A stretch of DNA of 64,000 nucleotides, from positions 236,654 through 300,653 of the forward strand of contig NZ_AUMN01000003.1 of the NCBI RefSeq assembly GCF_000430705.1, in the 5' to 3' direction. Shown here one piece after another: positions 44,085 to 51,427 of the stretch. The position numbers and the translations under genes were made by a program. Each line of letters begins with the position of its first letter. The first letter of the stretch is position 1. The notes under the pieces are model-generated. The model did not search any database and was not told the DNA's origin. It saw nothing but the letters and a program-made list of their open reading frames with translations. Origin of the DNA: Arthrobacter castelli DSM 16402 (GTDB lineage Bacteria > Actinomycetota > Actinomycetes > Actinomycetales > Micrococcaceae).

Positions 44085-44117
44085 ACGTGGTGGTCGAGTT
44101 CCGCTTCAATGTGTGAT
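44085..44117 (+). repeat. ychF-tail repeat R11
   Basis: Encodes NVVVEFRFNV with CGC, TTC, AAT, GTG and stop TGA; one extra Val codon (GTC) is inserted relative to the other copies. Confidence 0.93.
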
Positions 44118-44150
44118 CGCAGGGCTCACCAGCCCGGCACTGCCATTGGA

Positions 44151-44708
44151 TCAGTGTTCGCGCCGGTAGTGAATGGCGACTGCGCCGTTGCTTAGCGGTT
44201 CTGCTGAGACCAATTCGAGCCGTCGCGTGCTGGGCAGCCCCTGCTGGTACAGCGTCGGGCCGTGCCCGGCGATCCTCGGGTGGACCAGGAACTTGTACTC
44301 GTCGATCAGGTCCAAACGATCCAACTCAACCGCGAGGTTGCCGCTGCCGAGGAGAACGCCTTCCGGCGTCGCGTCCTTCAGTCCCTGCACGCTGGTGCGT
44401 AGGTCGCCCGCGAGGTGGTGACTGTTGGTCCACGGGAAGTTCTTACGCGTGGATGACACGACGTACTTCGGCTTCGCCTCCAACTTGGTCGCCCATTCGC
44501 GCATCGACGGCGGTGCTGCCTGCCCGCCGCTGGCAACGGCGGGCCAGTAACTCTCCATCATCTCGTAGGTGACACGGCCCCACAGCATCGCCCCGCACCC
44601 GTCCATGAGCCGGGTGAAGGAGGCGTGCGTCTCATCGTCGGCGATTCCCTCCTCGTGATCGATGCAGCCGTCCAAGGTGAGGTTGATACTGAAAGTCAAG
44701 AGTCCCAT
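44151..44708 (-). CDS. dihydrofolate reductase-like (RibD C-terminal domain) protein
   Basis: 185 residues from ATG 44708: LLTFSINLTLDGCIDHEEGI, MLWGRVTYEMMESYWPAVAS, KYVVSSTRKNF, GVLLGSGNLAVELDRLDLID and EYKFLVHPRIAGHG. This YyaP/RibD-C family binds NADPH; most members have no known substrate. Complete. It reads against the repeat direction in module M11. Confidence 0.9.
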   Translation of the reverse strand: MGLLTFSINLTLDGCIDHEEGIADDETHASFTRLMDGCGAMLWGRVTYEMMESYWPAVASGGQAAPPSMREWATKLEAKPKYVVSSTRKNFPWTNSHHLAGDLRTSVQGLKDATPEGVLLGSGNLAVELDRLDLIDEYKFLVHPRIAGHGPTLYQQGLPSTRRLELVSAEPLSNGAVAIHYRREH

Positions 44709-44786
44709 ACGGTGATCGTAGGGGGTCGCGAGCGGGTCCACCGCCGTGAATCGGCATACTCTTGAATTCGGGTCTGTCTGGCGTCG

Positions 44787-45320
44787 TTGCGCGGTTCGGC
44801 GGCGGTTCCTTCGAGTTCGACCATCTGGCCAGGGGTCGCCGGATCGGCCGATTCCTCCCTGCCGCGGAAGAGGGTGGTCCTGCTGCTCTCCGACCCCGAG
44901 ATCCTTCGGAAATGGCTACGTGGCCTCGTGCTGCACGAGCCGCTGAACGGGGTGCACGGGCAGGTCGGCACAGAGTCCCGCGTCGTGTTGCAGATGGGGC
45001 AGCAGGAGATGGAATGCACTGAGACCATCACGCGTCGGGAGCCGTCGGACCTGGACCGGATCTCGAATGACGACGTTGTGCACTTCGATCGCGAGATCGT
45101 CGCCCAGGGCATGTGGAGCGTCACCCGCGACCAATTTACTGAAGTCGGTCCGGAGACAACGCTGTGGGAGAGCGAGAATGAGTACCGGTTCAGCAGTCTG
45201 CCAATGCGACTGCTGAGTCTGTTCATGCGTGGTGCCTTTCGCAAGCAGTCGCGGCAGCACATGCAGGACTTCAAGGCGTTCGCCGAGCAGGGGACTGACA
45301 TTCGCACAGTGGAAGGCTGA
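44787..45320 (+). CDS. SRPBCC (polyketide cyclase-like) protein, N-terminus doubtful
   Basis: Clear family sequence from KRVVLLLSDPEILRKWLRGL through MECTETITRREPSDLD, NEYRFSSLPMRLLSLFM and GAFRKQSRQHMQDFKAFAEQ. These START-like proteins bind hydrophobic ligands. The first ~25 codons do not look like the family and an EFD-containing stretch lies in another frame, so a frameshift near 44,840 is likely. Start TTG 44787 is provisional. Confidence 0.65.
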   Translation: MRGSAAVPSSSTIWPGVAGSADSSLPRKRVVLLLSDPEILRKWLRGLVLHEPLNGVHGQVGTESRVVLQMGQQEMECTETITRREPSDLDRISNDDVVHFDREIVAQGMWSVTRDQFTEVGPETTLWESENEYRFSSLPMRLLSLFMRGAFRKQSRQHMQDFKAFAEQGTDIRTVEG

Positions 45321-45510
45321 CCCGGGGCGCTCTGTGCAGAGGTTGCGTGATGCCGGAACCGGCTCGGTCGTCGATAACCTCACGCAGGGGCTGATCGACT
45401 TCTTTGCACCTGTCACCGTGGCGATCCTCCCGCTGATCACTTTCCGCTACGAGCTGCCAGCGAGGCTGCGGCAAACGAGGCCGGGCGGCGGCGTGGCCAA
45501 CTTTCCGACG

Positions 45511-45632
45511 CAGGCGAAGGTAAGCGGCATTCTCGACGGCGTTTCGCTCGCGGCTCTCGATCGGGTCACGTACCGGTCAGCCGGATTCCTGCCTCTGGGC
45601 TGGATGCCTTCGCCCCTGGCCAGACGACTTGA
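45511..45632 (+). pseudogene. PIN toxin remnant, internal deletion
   Basis: QAKVSGILDGVSLAALDRVT and YRSAGFLP repeat residues of the toxin at 35,470, then jump to the bases of its last codons and the 30 bases after its stop. About 40 codons with two catalytic acids are deleted. It is a decayed copy of the module M6 toxin. Confidence 0.8.
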
Positions 45633-45666
45633 GGATTCTCACGCTGCCCTATTTCCGTGACACGGT

Positions 45667-45978
45667 TTGTTTGAATCGCTCGTGACTCTTGGGATCCGTG
45701 TCCCGGCCCAAGCGGCTGAAGCTTCTGTCAGTCAACTTCGCCTCACCGGGGGAGACCGCGAGGTCGACCTCATCGTCCAGGGAGTGGGCGGCCAGGTTGT
45801 GGGTATCGAATTCAAGTTGGCTCCAGACGTTACTGACTCCGATGTCAGGCACTTGAAGTGGTTTCGGGAGAAAACTCCCGATCGGGTCGTTGACTTGGCG
45901 GTGGTGAAGACGGGCAAAACTGCCTACCGGCGACCAGACGGCGTCGCCGTCGTTCCTCTGGCTCTGCTTGAACCGTAA
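45667..45978 (+). pseudogene. C-terminal fragment of a DUF4143 AAA-ATPase
   Basis: 103 residues: FESLVTLGIRVPAQAAEASV, GGDREVDLIVQGVGGQVVGI, EFKLAPDVTDSDVRHLKWFR and VDLAVVKTGKTAYRRPDGVA. This is the conserved end of ExeA/DUF4143-type ATPases, with the restriction-like E-x-K. The ATPase half is absent, so it is a fragment. It follows the toxin remnant directly in module M11. Confidence 0.8.
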
Positions 45979-46020
45979 GCACCGCAGTGTGCCGAGCGCT
46001 GAGGTCGCTGGACTAAGAGT

Positions 46021-46050
46021 CGTGGAGGTTGAGTCTGGGTTTAACGTCTG
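46021..46050 (+). repeat. ychF-tail repeat R12, decayed
   Basis: Reads VEVESGFNVC: TTTAAC and GTC are retained, while TTC CGx has become TCT GGG and the stop is lost. The most diverged copy and the most distant from ychF; right boundary of the array. Confidence 0.75.
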
Positions 46051-46113
46051 TTTGTAGTGCAGTCGTCTCCCTTGGTGAGCACCTCTGGCGACCAAGCCGT
46101 ATAGCGTGGAGAT

Positions 46114-46398
46114 ATGAGCATAGGTTATGAATACCAGATGACAGTGCCGGCAGAAGCTGGCGACGTGTGGCATCGGGTCCAAGAGGTGCTCAGCCTACTG
46201 CCGGGTGTTGACGCCGTGGAGGTGGAAGCCAGTGTGGTGAAGGCTCCGGTCAACACTAACTGGAGATCCTGGGGCGAGAAGGTCACTGTCTCAGGGGAAC
46301 GCTTCATTCTGATCTCACCGGAGACGCGAAAACAAGTGGCCACGCAACCTTGTTCGGCGTCTTGGATAGCCGGGACGACTGCACGCACCTGCCGTTGA
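46114..46398 (+). CDS. small protein of unknown function, possibly frameshifted
   Basis: 94 residues (MSIGYEYQMTVPAEAGDVWH, VSGERFILISPETRK). No domain recognised. The C-terminal third is of a different composition, and an alternative frame after about 46,330 reads GHATLFGVLDSRDDC, which looks more natural, so a frameshift is possible. First gene after the last repeat. Confidence 0.5.
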   Translation: MSIGYEYQMTVPAEAGDVWHRVQEVLSLLPGVDAVEVEASVVKAPVNTNWRSWGEKVTVSGERFILISPETRKQVATQPCSASWIAGTTARTCR

Positions 46399-46526
46399 GA
46401 AAATGGGACGCCGGCCGCTCTTCAATCCAGGGTGGCCGGACCGGCTTCAGTGGGAGTGGGTAGTTCTCCCCATCGCGACTTCTCAGTTCTGCCTCTACAG
46501 TAGTTACTCGACTGGAGGGGTATGAC

Positions 46527-46868
46527 ATGACGTTGAATCAATGGGATGTGGATCCTGGCGCCGCGCGGGGCATCATCAATACGACACGGACTCACGCCGA
46601 ATCATTTACGGCGAAGGAAGACGCGCTGCAGGGCGCTGTGGAGGACGCTGCGACGGCCTCCGACAGCAGCCTTATCACCGGCGCCCTCAAGGGTACTTAC
46701 GAGAACTATCTGGCCAAGGTGTCAGCCGTGGCCGGCCTGACCGCCCTCAACGTCGCGAACGAAGGCGACAAGCTCGTCAATGCCTTCGTCGACGCAGACA
46801 AGATCATGGCAGACCACGCGCGCTCGAACATGGATGATGTCCCCTCGTCCCCTGAAGAGGCACGTTGA
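46527..46868 (+). CDS. DUF6507-like small helical protein
   Basis: 113 residues, ATG after GGAGGGG. Alpha-helical, WXG100-like in size and composition (MTLNQWDVDPGAARGIINTT, SDSSLITGALKGTYENYLAK), without the WXG turn. Such proteins precede larger LXG-like proteins in actinobacterial secretion clusters. Its stop overlaps the TTG of the next gene. Probably a secreted or chaperone-like partner. Confidence 0.7.
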   Translation: MTLNQWDVDPGAARGIINTTRTHAESFTAKEDALQGAVEDAATASDSSLITGALKGTYENYLAKVSAVAGLTALNVANEGDKLVNAFVDADKIMADHARSNMDDVPSSPEEAR

Positions 46869-48037
46869 GTGTCGACCTGAGCGGATTGCCGAAGCTGCCC
46901 GACACCTCGGTCTTGCGGGACAAGGCAGCGGCGATCACCACCGCCGCGGATGACGTGGAGACGTTATGCGATGACTGCTATACCGATTGGCAACCGATTC
47001 AGGGAGCCATCTCCTGCAGCTACGGTGAAGATGTCGTCTACGCTGCCATGAACCGGATGGACGAGTACGGAGAGGGGGTAAGCCTCTCCGGCAAGGCCGT
47101 GGATTCCGCGCTGACTGCCTACTGCGACGAGGTGGACGGCCTGCGAAGCCGATACGAAGCCGCGGTTGCCGACGCGCGGGTCTGCTATGCGCCAGATGCG
47201 ACGACGGACGATGGCAGTGACCCGGAGCAGGAAGCCCAGGACGAAATCAACGCTGTGGCGAGGCAGCTTAAGGAAATGGAGCAACGCTGCGCGGACTCGA
47301 TTAAAGCTGCCGATCCCTCCAGTAGCGTTGTGGCACCACCCAATTACCCGACATCCGTGGCGGTTGCGGGCGGCGCCACCAAGGATGCACTGGAGCGGCT
47401 CCGCGTGCGCGATTACCGGTTCACGATCTCCCACACGGTTACCACCCGTACGCTGGATTACTCGCGACTGGAGGTTCGTTTTGCCGACGGCTCCAGCCTG
47501 ACCCATGAACGACTGGTGCTCACCGAGTCCGCCACCCGTGTGGACGTTGAAGTCCGCGGCCGGACCACTGGGATGGACCTTTCGCCTGGTGGTGGTGGCG
47601 TGGGTGAACCACCCCGCTGGGCCAAGTTGGGTGGCAATGTGTTGGGCGTCCTTGATGTCGGCATGACAGCGTGGAGCGCGGGAACAGACGAATGGAACGA
47701 TGACCTGATTGAACATCCCGAGTACTCCGACGCGGAGCAATGGGGTAGCGCCGCGAAATCTGCGGGATTGCGGACTGTAGGAGCCGGGGTCGGAGGCGCC
47801 GCAGGCGCTTCAGTGGGGGCAGTAGCCGGTGCAGCCCTCTTCGGGACCATCGGCTCGGTGGTGCCTATTGCCGGCACGGCTGCCGGTATCGCGGTTGGCG
47901 GTTTCGTCGGCGGCGTTGTCGGCGGGTTTGTCGGTGGTACTATCGGCGAGGGCATCGGCGGGTTCGTCGATAACGTCACTGACGGCGAGGGCCTCGGCGA
48001 AGCTATCGGCAACGCCTGGAACGACCTTTGGGGCTGA
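46865..48037 (+). CDS. large helical protein with glycine-zipper C-terminus (toxin-like)
   Basis: 390 residues. Residues 1-160 are helical and resemble T7SS LXG/WXG-type N-termini; the middle part has a beta-rich block (RDYRFTISHTVTTRTLDYSR); residues 290-370 are a Gly/Ala-rich hydrophobic stretch (GVGGAAGASVGAVAGAALFG, IAVGGFVGGVVGGFVGGTIG), a glycine zipper as in pore-forming or membrane-inserting toxins. TTG start coupled to the upstream gene. Function inferred from architecture only. Confidence 0.65.
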   Translation: MSVDLSGLPKLPDTSVLRDKAAAITTAADDVETLCDDCYTDWQPIQGAISCSYGEDVVYAAMNRMDEYGEGVSLSGKAVDSALTAYCDEVDGLRSRYEAAVADARVCYAPDATTDDGSDPEQEAQDEINAVARQLKEMEQRCADSIKAADPSSSVVAPPNYPTSVAVAGGATKDALERLRVRDYRFTISHTVTTRTLDYSRLEVRFADGSSLTHERLVLTESATRVDVEVRGRTTGMDLSPGGGGVGEPPRWAKLGGNVLGVLDVGMTAWSAGTDEWNDDLIEHPEYSDAEQWGSAAKSAGLRTVGAGVGGAAGASVGAVAGAALFGTIGSVVPIAGTAAGIAVGGFVGGVVGGFVGGTIGEGIGGFVDNVTDGEGLGEAIGNAWNDLWG

Positions 48038-48060
48038 TGAAGCCTTGCTAGGAGCGGAAA

Positions 48061-48483
48061 GTGCCTGAGTATGTTCTGATCTGTCTTGTACTGGTCCTGA
48101 TTCTCATCGTCGGAGTGGGCTTCATGGGCACATTAAGCTACCTTGGCTACACCGGACGCTGGCGCCGATTCCTCACCATGCAACCGATACTTATGCCGGT
48201 GGGGCGTTATTGGGGGTTGCTCACCGCTGCGCTCCTGGGAGCCGCTGCGTTTTGGGCCTGCGGTGCCGCCACCCTGTTCGTCCTGCCAAGGACCAGTATA
48301 TGGGCCGAAGAACACTCGTTCTGGTTCCTTACCTTGCCCACCTTGGTCTTGTTTGCGGGTGCCTACCTGTTCTCCTGGTGGCTTCCCTACCGCCTACGGC
48401 CGCAGTGGTTGATCGAGCACGATCGGGGCACCCGATATGACCCTGTCGTCAAGGCGGCCACCGCGCAGGCGCGGAAACAATAA
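48061..48483 (+). CDS. membrane protein, possible immunity partner
   Basis: 140 residues with three to four membrane helices (YVLICLVLVLILIVGVGF, WGLLTAALLGAAAFWACGAA, FWFLTLPTLVLFAGAYLFSW). GTG start after AGGAG. A small membrane protein directly behind a glycine-zipper protein is the usual place for an immunity protein, but no family was recognised. Confidence 0.6.
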   Translation: MPEYVLICLVLVLILIVGVGFMGTLSYLGYTGRWRRFLTMQPILMPVGRYWGLLTAALLGAAAFWACGAATLFVLPRTSIWAEEHSFWFLTLPTLVLFAGAYLFSWWLPYRLRPQWLIEHDRGTRYDPVVKAATAQARKQ

Positions 48484-48497
48484 GCGAAAGGACTCTG

Positions 48498-48938
48498 ATG
48501 GAGCGCGCATTGACTGCCGGGCCCTTCACCCTGACGCCTCCCCTGGACTGGGAGGCGGGCCCGCATGTGGACGGGACCGACGTCGTCGTGCTGTCTCCCG
48601 CGCCGGACCATGGCGAGTTCCGGCCGAACCTGGTGGTGAATTCCGAGCCGTTCGGTGGTTCGGCCGCAAAGCTATCCACTGTGACGCTCGCCGGTCAGCA
48701 GGTGACGATGATCGACTACCACCTTATTGATGTGGATGTGTGGGACGGCGCCGTCCCGGACGGACGACGCTTCGAATATCTCCACCGGCAGGGGCAGTTC
48801 CTGCTGCACTGCATCCAGTTCACGGCCGCGGTCGATGGGAGGGCAGCACACGTGACCTTCACCTGCGCCGAACAGCAGCTGGCACGCTGGGATGGCGCCA
48901 TCCTCGATTGCGTCGATTCGATTGAGGTGGCCCCATGA
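48498..48938 (+). CDS. LpqN/DcrB-like soluble protein
   Basis: 146 residues without signal peptide: FTLTPPLDWEAGPHVDGTDV, PNLVVNSEPFGGSAAKLSTV, EYLHRQGQFLLHCIQFTAAV and HVTFTCAEQQLARWDGAILD. The pattern fits the DcrB/LpqN fold seen in mycobacterial cell-envelope and T7SS-linked proteins. The stop overlaps the start of the next gene. Confidence 0.65.
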   Translation: MERALTAGPFTLTPPLDWEAGPHVDGTDVVVLSPAPDHGEFRPNLVVNSEPFGGSAAKLSTVTLAGQQVTMIDYHLIDVDVWDGAVPDGRRFEYLHRQGQFLLHCIQFTAAVDGRAAHVTFTCAEQQLARWDGAILDCVDSIEVAP

Positions 48939-49810
48939 CCGGAATCCCGGACCGCGAACCACGAATGGACACGTACGCCACCGAACGCGTCGGGAAACCA
49001 CGGGAGGATCTTTCCGGCCTGGCCGTTCGCCAACCCTATCGCAGCGCCGGGCCCTGGCTCTCTCCCGATGCCCTTGAGCTGCTGGGCATGCTCGGTCCCC
49101 GGGCCGTCGTCGGCGTTTCCCCGGACGGGTCCGAGCTGGTGACCAAGCGGGGCGGACTGGGTATGTTCGAGAAAGGCGGCAACGCTGCTGCGCTGGAAGA
49201 ACTGAAGCGGTCAGAGCTGGCCAACGACGACGGCAAGCTGACGAGCGCGGGCCTGCTGTGTACACAGCCGTTGCGTGAGACTCTCGGCGCGTGGCGGATC
49301 ACTGCGCGGCTGGGTGGCAGGCAGTCCCTGCTGCAACTTTGGACCGGCGCCGACGGCGATGCTCTGGTGCTCGCCGGCCCTTCCGGGCACGAGCATGTCA
49401 TGGCCGACCCTGCCCAAGGTCAGTTCTCCGGGCACGCGCAGATGGACTACATTCGGGCAGGCGAGGCCGCCGGCGTGGTGACCAGCTGGCTCGGTATCGG
49501 CCCCTCCTGGTTCCATCAAGAGCCGCCTTTCGCGCTGGAATCTCACGTCTACGACGCGCGTCTGCAGGACCGTATGGCACCGCCCCCGGCGCCGGCACCG
49601 GGCCCGGCTGAGTTGTGGGAGCATCCATGGTTGGGCTGGCAGGTCGAGGGCGAGGACGGAGCCTCTGTCACGTTCATCAACGCGGGCTCGGCCGGTCAGT
49701 ACCTCGTGCACGCAGAGTACGGAAAGGCAGTGTTCGAGCGCGTTCCCGCCCGTAACGTGTATCGGCATCTTGCCACGATGTTCCTGGGCGCCGGGGTGGC
49801 GCCCGGATAG
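48935..49810 (+). CDS. EspG-like protein (tentative)
   Basis: 291 residues. No catalytic motif. The size, lack of signal and position behind WXG-like, LXG-like and DcrB-like genes recall EspG secretion chaperones. Segments such as MDYIRAGEAAGVVTSWLGIG and HPWLGWQVEGEDGASVTFIN are distinctive but not decisive. It closes the operon. Confidence 0.5.
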   Translation: MTGIPDREPRMDTYATERVGKPREDLSGLAVRQPYRSAGPWLSPDALELLGMLGPRAVVGVSPDGSELVTKRGGLGMFEKGGNAAALEELKRSELANDDGKLTSAGLLCTQPLRETLGAWRITARLGGRQSLLQLWTGADGDALVLAGPSGHEHVMADPAQGQFSGHAQMDYIRAGEAAGVVTSWLGIGPSWFHQEPPFALESHVYDARLQDRMAPPPAPAPGPAELWEHPWLGWQVEGEDGASVTFINAGSAGQYLVHAEYGKAVFERVPARNVYRHLATMFLGAGVAPG

Positions 49811-50174
49811 TGCTGCGTCTGCTGAATAGGTAAGGGGCGACCGCTGACTCCTCACAGCGGGATTCCAGATTTTTCATCGACCGACCTCACGATGCCGGCG
49901 CCCTGGGACTTGATCTATGGTCTGCCTCGTCGTCTCCAGCTGTGTCTAGTCTGCGCGATTGTTCTCGCCGAGGCGGCGGGATCGGCCGGCACCTGCTGCA
50001 TGAGGTCTTCGTCAGGGCCCCTGGCAGCGAGCCGGCGGTTCGTGTGAGGGTGGCGCCAGCGAAATCCATGGCTCCGCCGTCAGGCAGGCAGCGTGCCTCA
50101 GATTCGATCCGGCCCCCTCTCCAAATGCGGTACCATAATCTTGTACCATTCGTCGATGCGAAGGATCGCCCGCC
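49811..50174. other. intergenic region before yefM
   Basis: No supported gene. It includes GGTACCAT and TTGTACCAT (50129-50149), two direct copies of GTACCAT 13 bases apart, near the YefM start. These resemble YefM operator hexamers. A tRNA-Leu-like stretch near 49,970-50,060 was examined and rejected. Confidence 0.45.
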
Positions 50175-50426
50175 ATGTCCATCAGTGCCAGCGAAGCGCG
50201 CAAGAGGCTGTTCCCACTCATTGAACGAGTCAACGACGACCAGGACGCCATCGAAATTGTCTCCCGCGGGGGCAACGCGGTTCTCATGCCGGCCGACGAG
50301 TACGCGGCGTGGCAGGAGACTGCCCACCTGTTCCGCTCGCCCGCCAATGCTCGCAGGGTGCTCGATGCCTACGACCGTGCCCGTGCGGGGAAGACCCAGG
50401 TTCACGACCTCGACCGGGAGGAGTGA
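50175..50426 (+). CDS. yefM: YefM-type antitoxin
   Basis: 83 residues: MSISASEARKRLFPLIERVN, DAIEIVSRGGNAVLMPADEY and the C-terminal toxin-binding stretch WQETAHLFRSPANARRVLDA. Complete. The toxin gene begins at the base after its stop. The pair lies outside the ychF-tail array. Confidence 0.95.
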   Translation: MSISASEARKRLFPLIERVNDDQDAIEIVSRGGNAVLMPADEYAAWQETAHLFRSPANARRVLDAYDRARAGKTQVHDLDREE

Positions 50427-50681
50427 GTGCGCCTGGTTTGGGACCGCGATGCTTGGGAAGATTACAAGCATTGGCAGAGGCCCGACCGTAAGGTTCTCAA
50501 ACGGATCAACACCCTCATCGATGCCTGTCTCCGCGAACCTTTCGCTGGGATCGGCAAGCCGGAACAGCTCAAGTATGGTGCGCAAGGAGCGTGGTCGCGG
50601 CGCATCACCGACGAACATCGGCTGGTGTACCTCGTCGACGGCGACGAACTGGTGATCCTCCAGGCTCGCTACCACTACTGA
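50427..50681 (+). CDS. yoeB: YoeB-type ribosome-dependent mRNA interferase
   Basis: 84 residues from GTG 50427: WDRDAWEDYKHWQRPDRKVL, PFAGIGKPEQLKYGAQGAWS, RRITDEHRLVYLVDGDELVI and the terminal RYHY. Catalytic Glu, Arg and C-terminal His are all present. It cleaves mRNA at the ribosomal A site when released from YefM. Confidence 0.95.
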   Translation: MRLVWDRDAWEDYKHWQRPDRKVLKRINTLIDACLREPFAGIGKPEQLKYGAQGAWSRRITDEHRLVYLVDGDELVILQARYHY

Positions 50682-50811
50682 GGGCGGTGACAGCGTTCGC
50701 GCCATCTTTGTCCCAGGTTTGTTCAGGACGGGTTCCGCCCGTCGTGGGAAGTTATCCACAGATTTCGATAATGAGCTGCCGCGGATGCGAGAGTGCTCCA
50801 ACATAGTTCCC

Positions 50812-51315
50812 ATGGGAATCAGATACTACGCATACGCATTTGACGCTGATCAGACAGGCCAGGCACTGGCTGACCCACGAAGCATGATCGGCGCCGACCC
50901 GCTTGCCGACACGCTGGGACTGCAACCAGGTTTTACCTCGGGAGTGACCGATTTTGAGCAGTCCCTTCCGGAGAGAGACCTGCTGTATCTCGATAAATCC
51001 TGGCGCTACATGCAAGAGCTCACGGCGCCGGTGAGCGCCGAGGTGACACCAAGGCCCGCATATCGGATGTTCGAGGGAGATGTCACCCACTGTAGCGACG
51101 GGTGGGCCCCATGGGTGAGAGCCGTTCCGCCCGACGAAGTTGCGATCATCGCCGCTGATCTGGCGGGCATATCGTTGCATGTGATGGCAACCGCGCAACC
51201 TGCTCGATCTGAAGGGAGCCAGACGGATTATGAGATCGAGTATTTGAAGAGCGCGGTGGAGTTCGTGACCCGGCTTGCCGCGACGAACCGCGGACTGGTT
51301 TACCTGATCGGGTAG
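50812..51315 (+). CDS. DUF1877-like protein
   Basis: 167 residues from ATG 50812. MGIRYYAYAFDADQTGQALA, YLDKSWRYMQELTAP and RAVPPDEVAIIAADLAG follow the order of YfbM/DUF1877 proteins. No known activity. The longer frame from 50719 is not family-like. Confidence 0.65.
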   Translation: MGIRYYAYAFDADQTGQALADPRSMIGADPLADTLGLQPGFTSGVTDFEQSLPERDLLYLDKSWRYMQELTAPVSAEVTPRPAYRMFEGDVTHCSDGWAPWVRAVPPDEVAIIAADLAGISLHVMATAQPARSEGSQTDYEIEYLKSAVEFVTRLAATNRGLVYLIG

Positions 51316-51427
51316 ATGCCCAATCGTCGTCAGTGAAAAAGAATCCCGGCTCGCAGGACCAGCGTGGCACCGCTCGGTCGCATGACACCGCTGACCATGC
51401 GCACGCCTCGGTATAGACTCGTGCAGG

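Noticed and set aside
26911..46050. CRISPR array
   Set aside because: Repeat spacing is irregular (0.56-5.8 kb) and spacers are genes; no cas genes are present.
26911..46050. Classical integron cassette array
   Set aside because: Repeats lack the paired R/L boxes and hairpin potential of attC sites, encode a conserved peptide of ychF, and no IntI is visible. A cassette-like logic is still possible and is reported as such.
49960..50065. tRNA-Leu-like stretch (GGCGGGATCGG ... GGTTCGTG)
   Set aside because: The D-arm and T-loop look suggestive, but no T stem, anticodon stem or acceptor pairing could be formed by hand.
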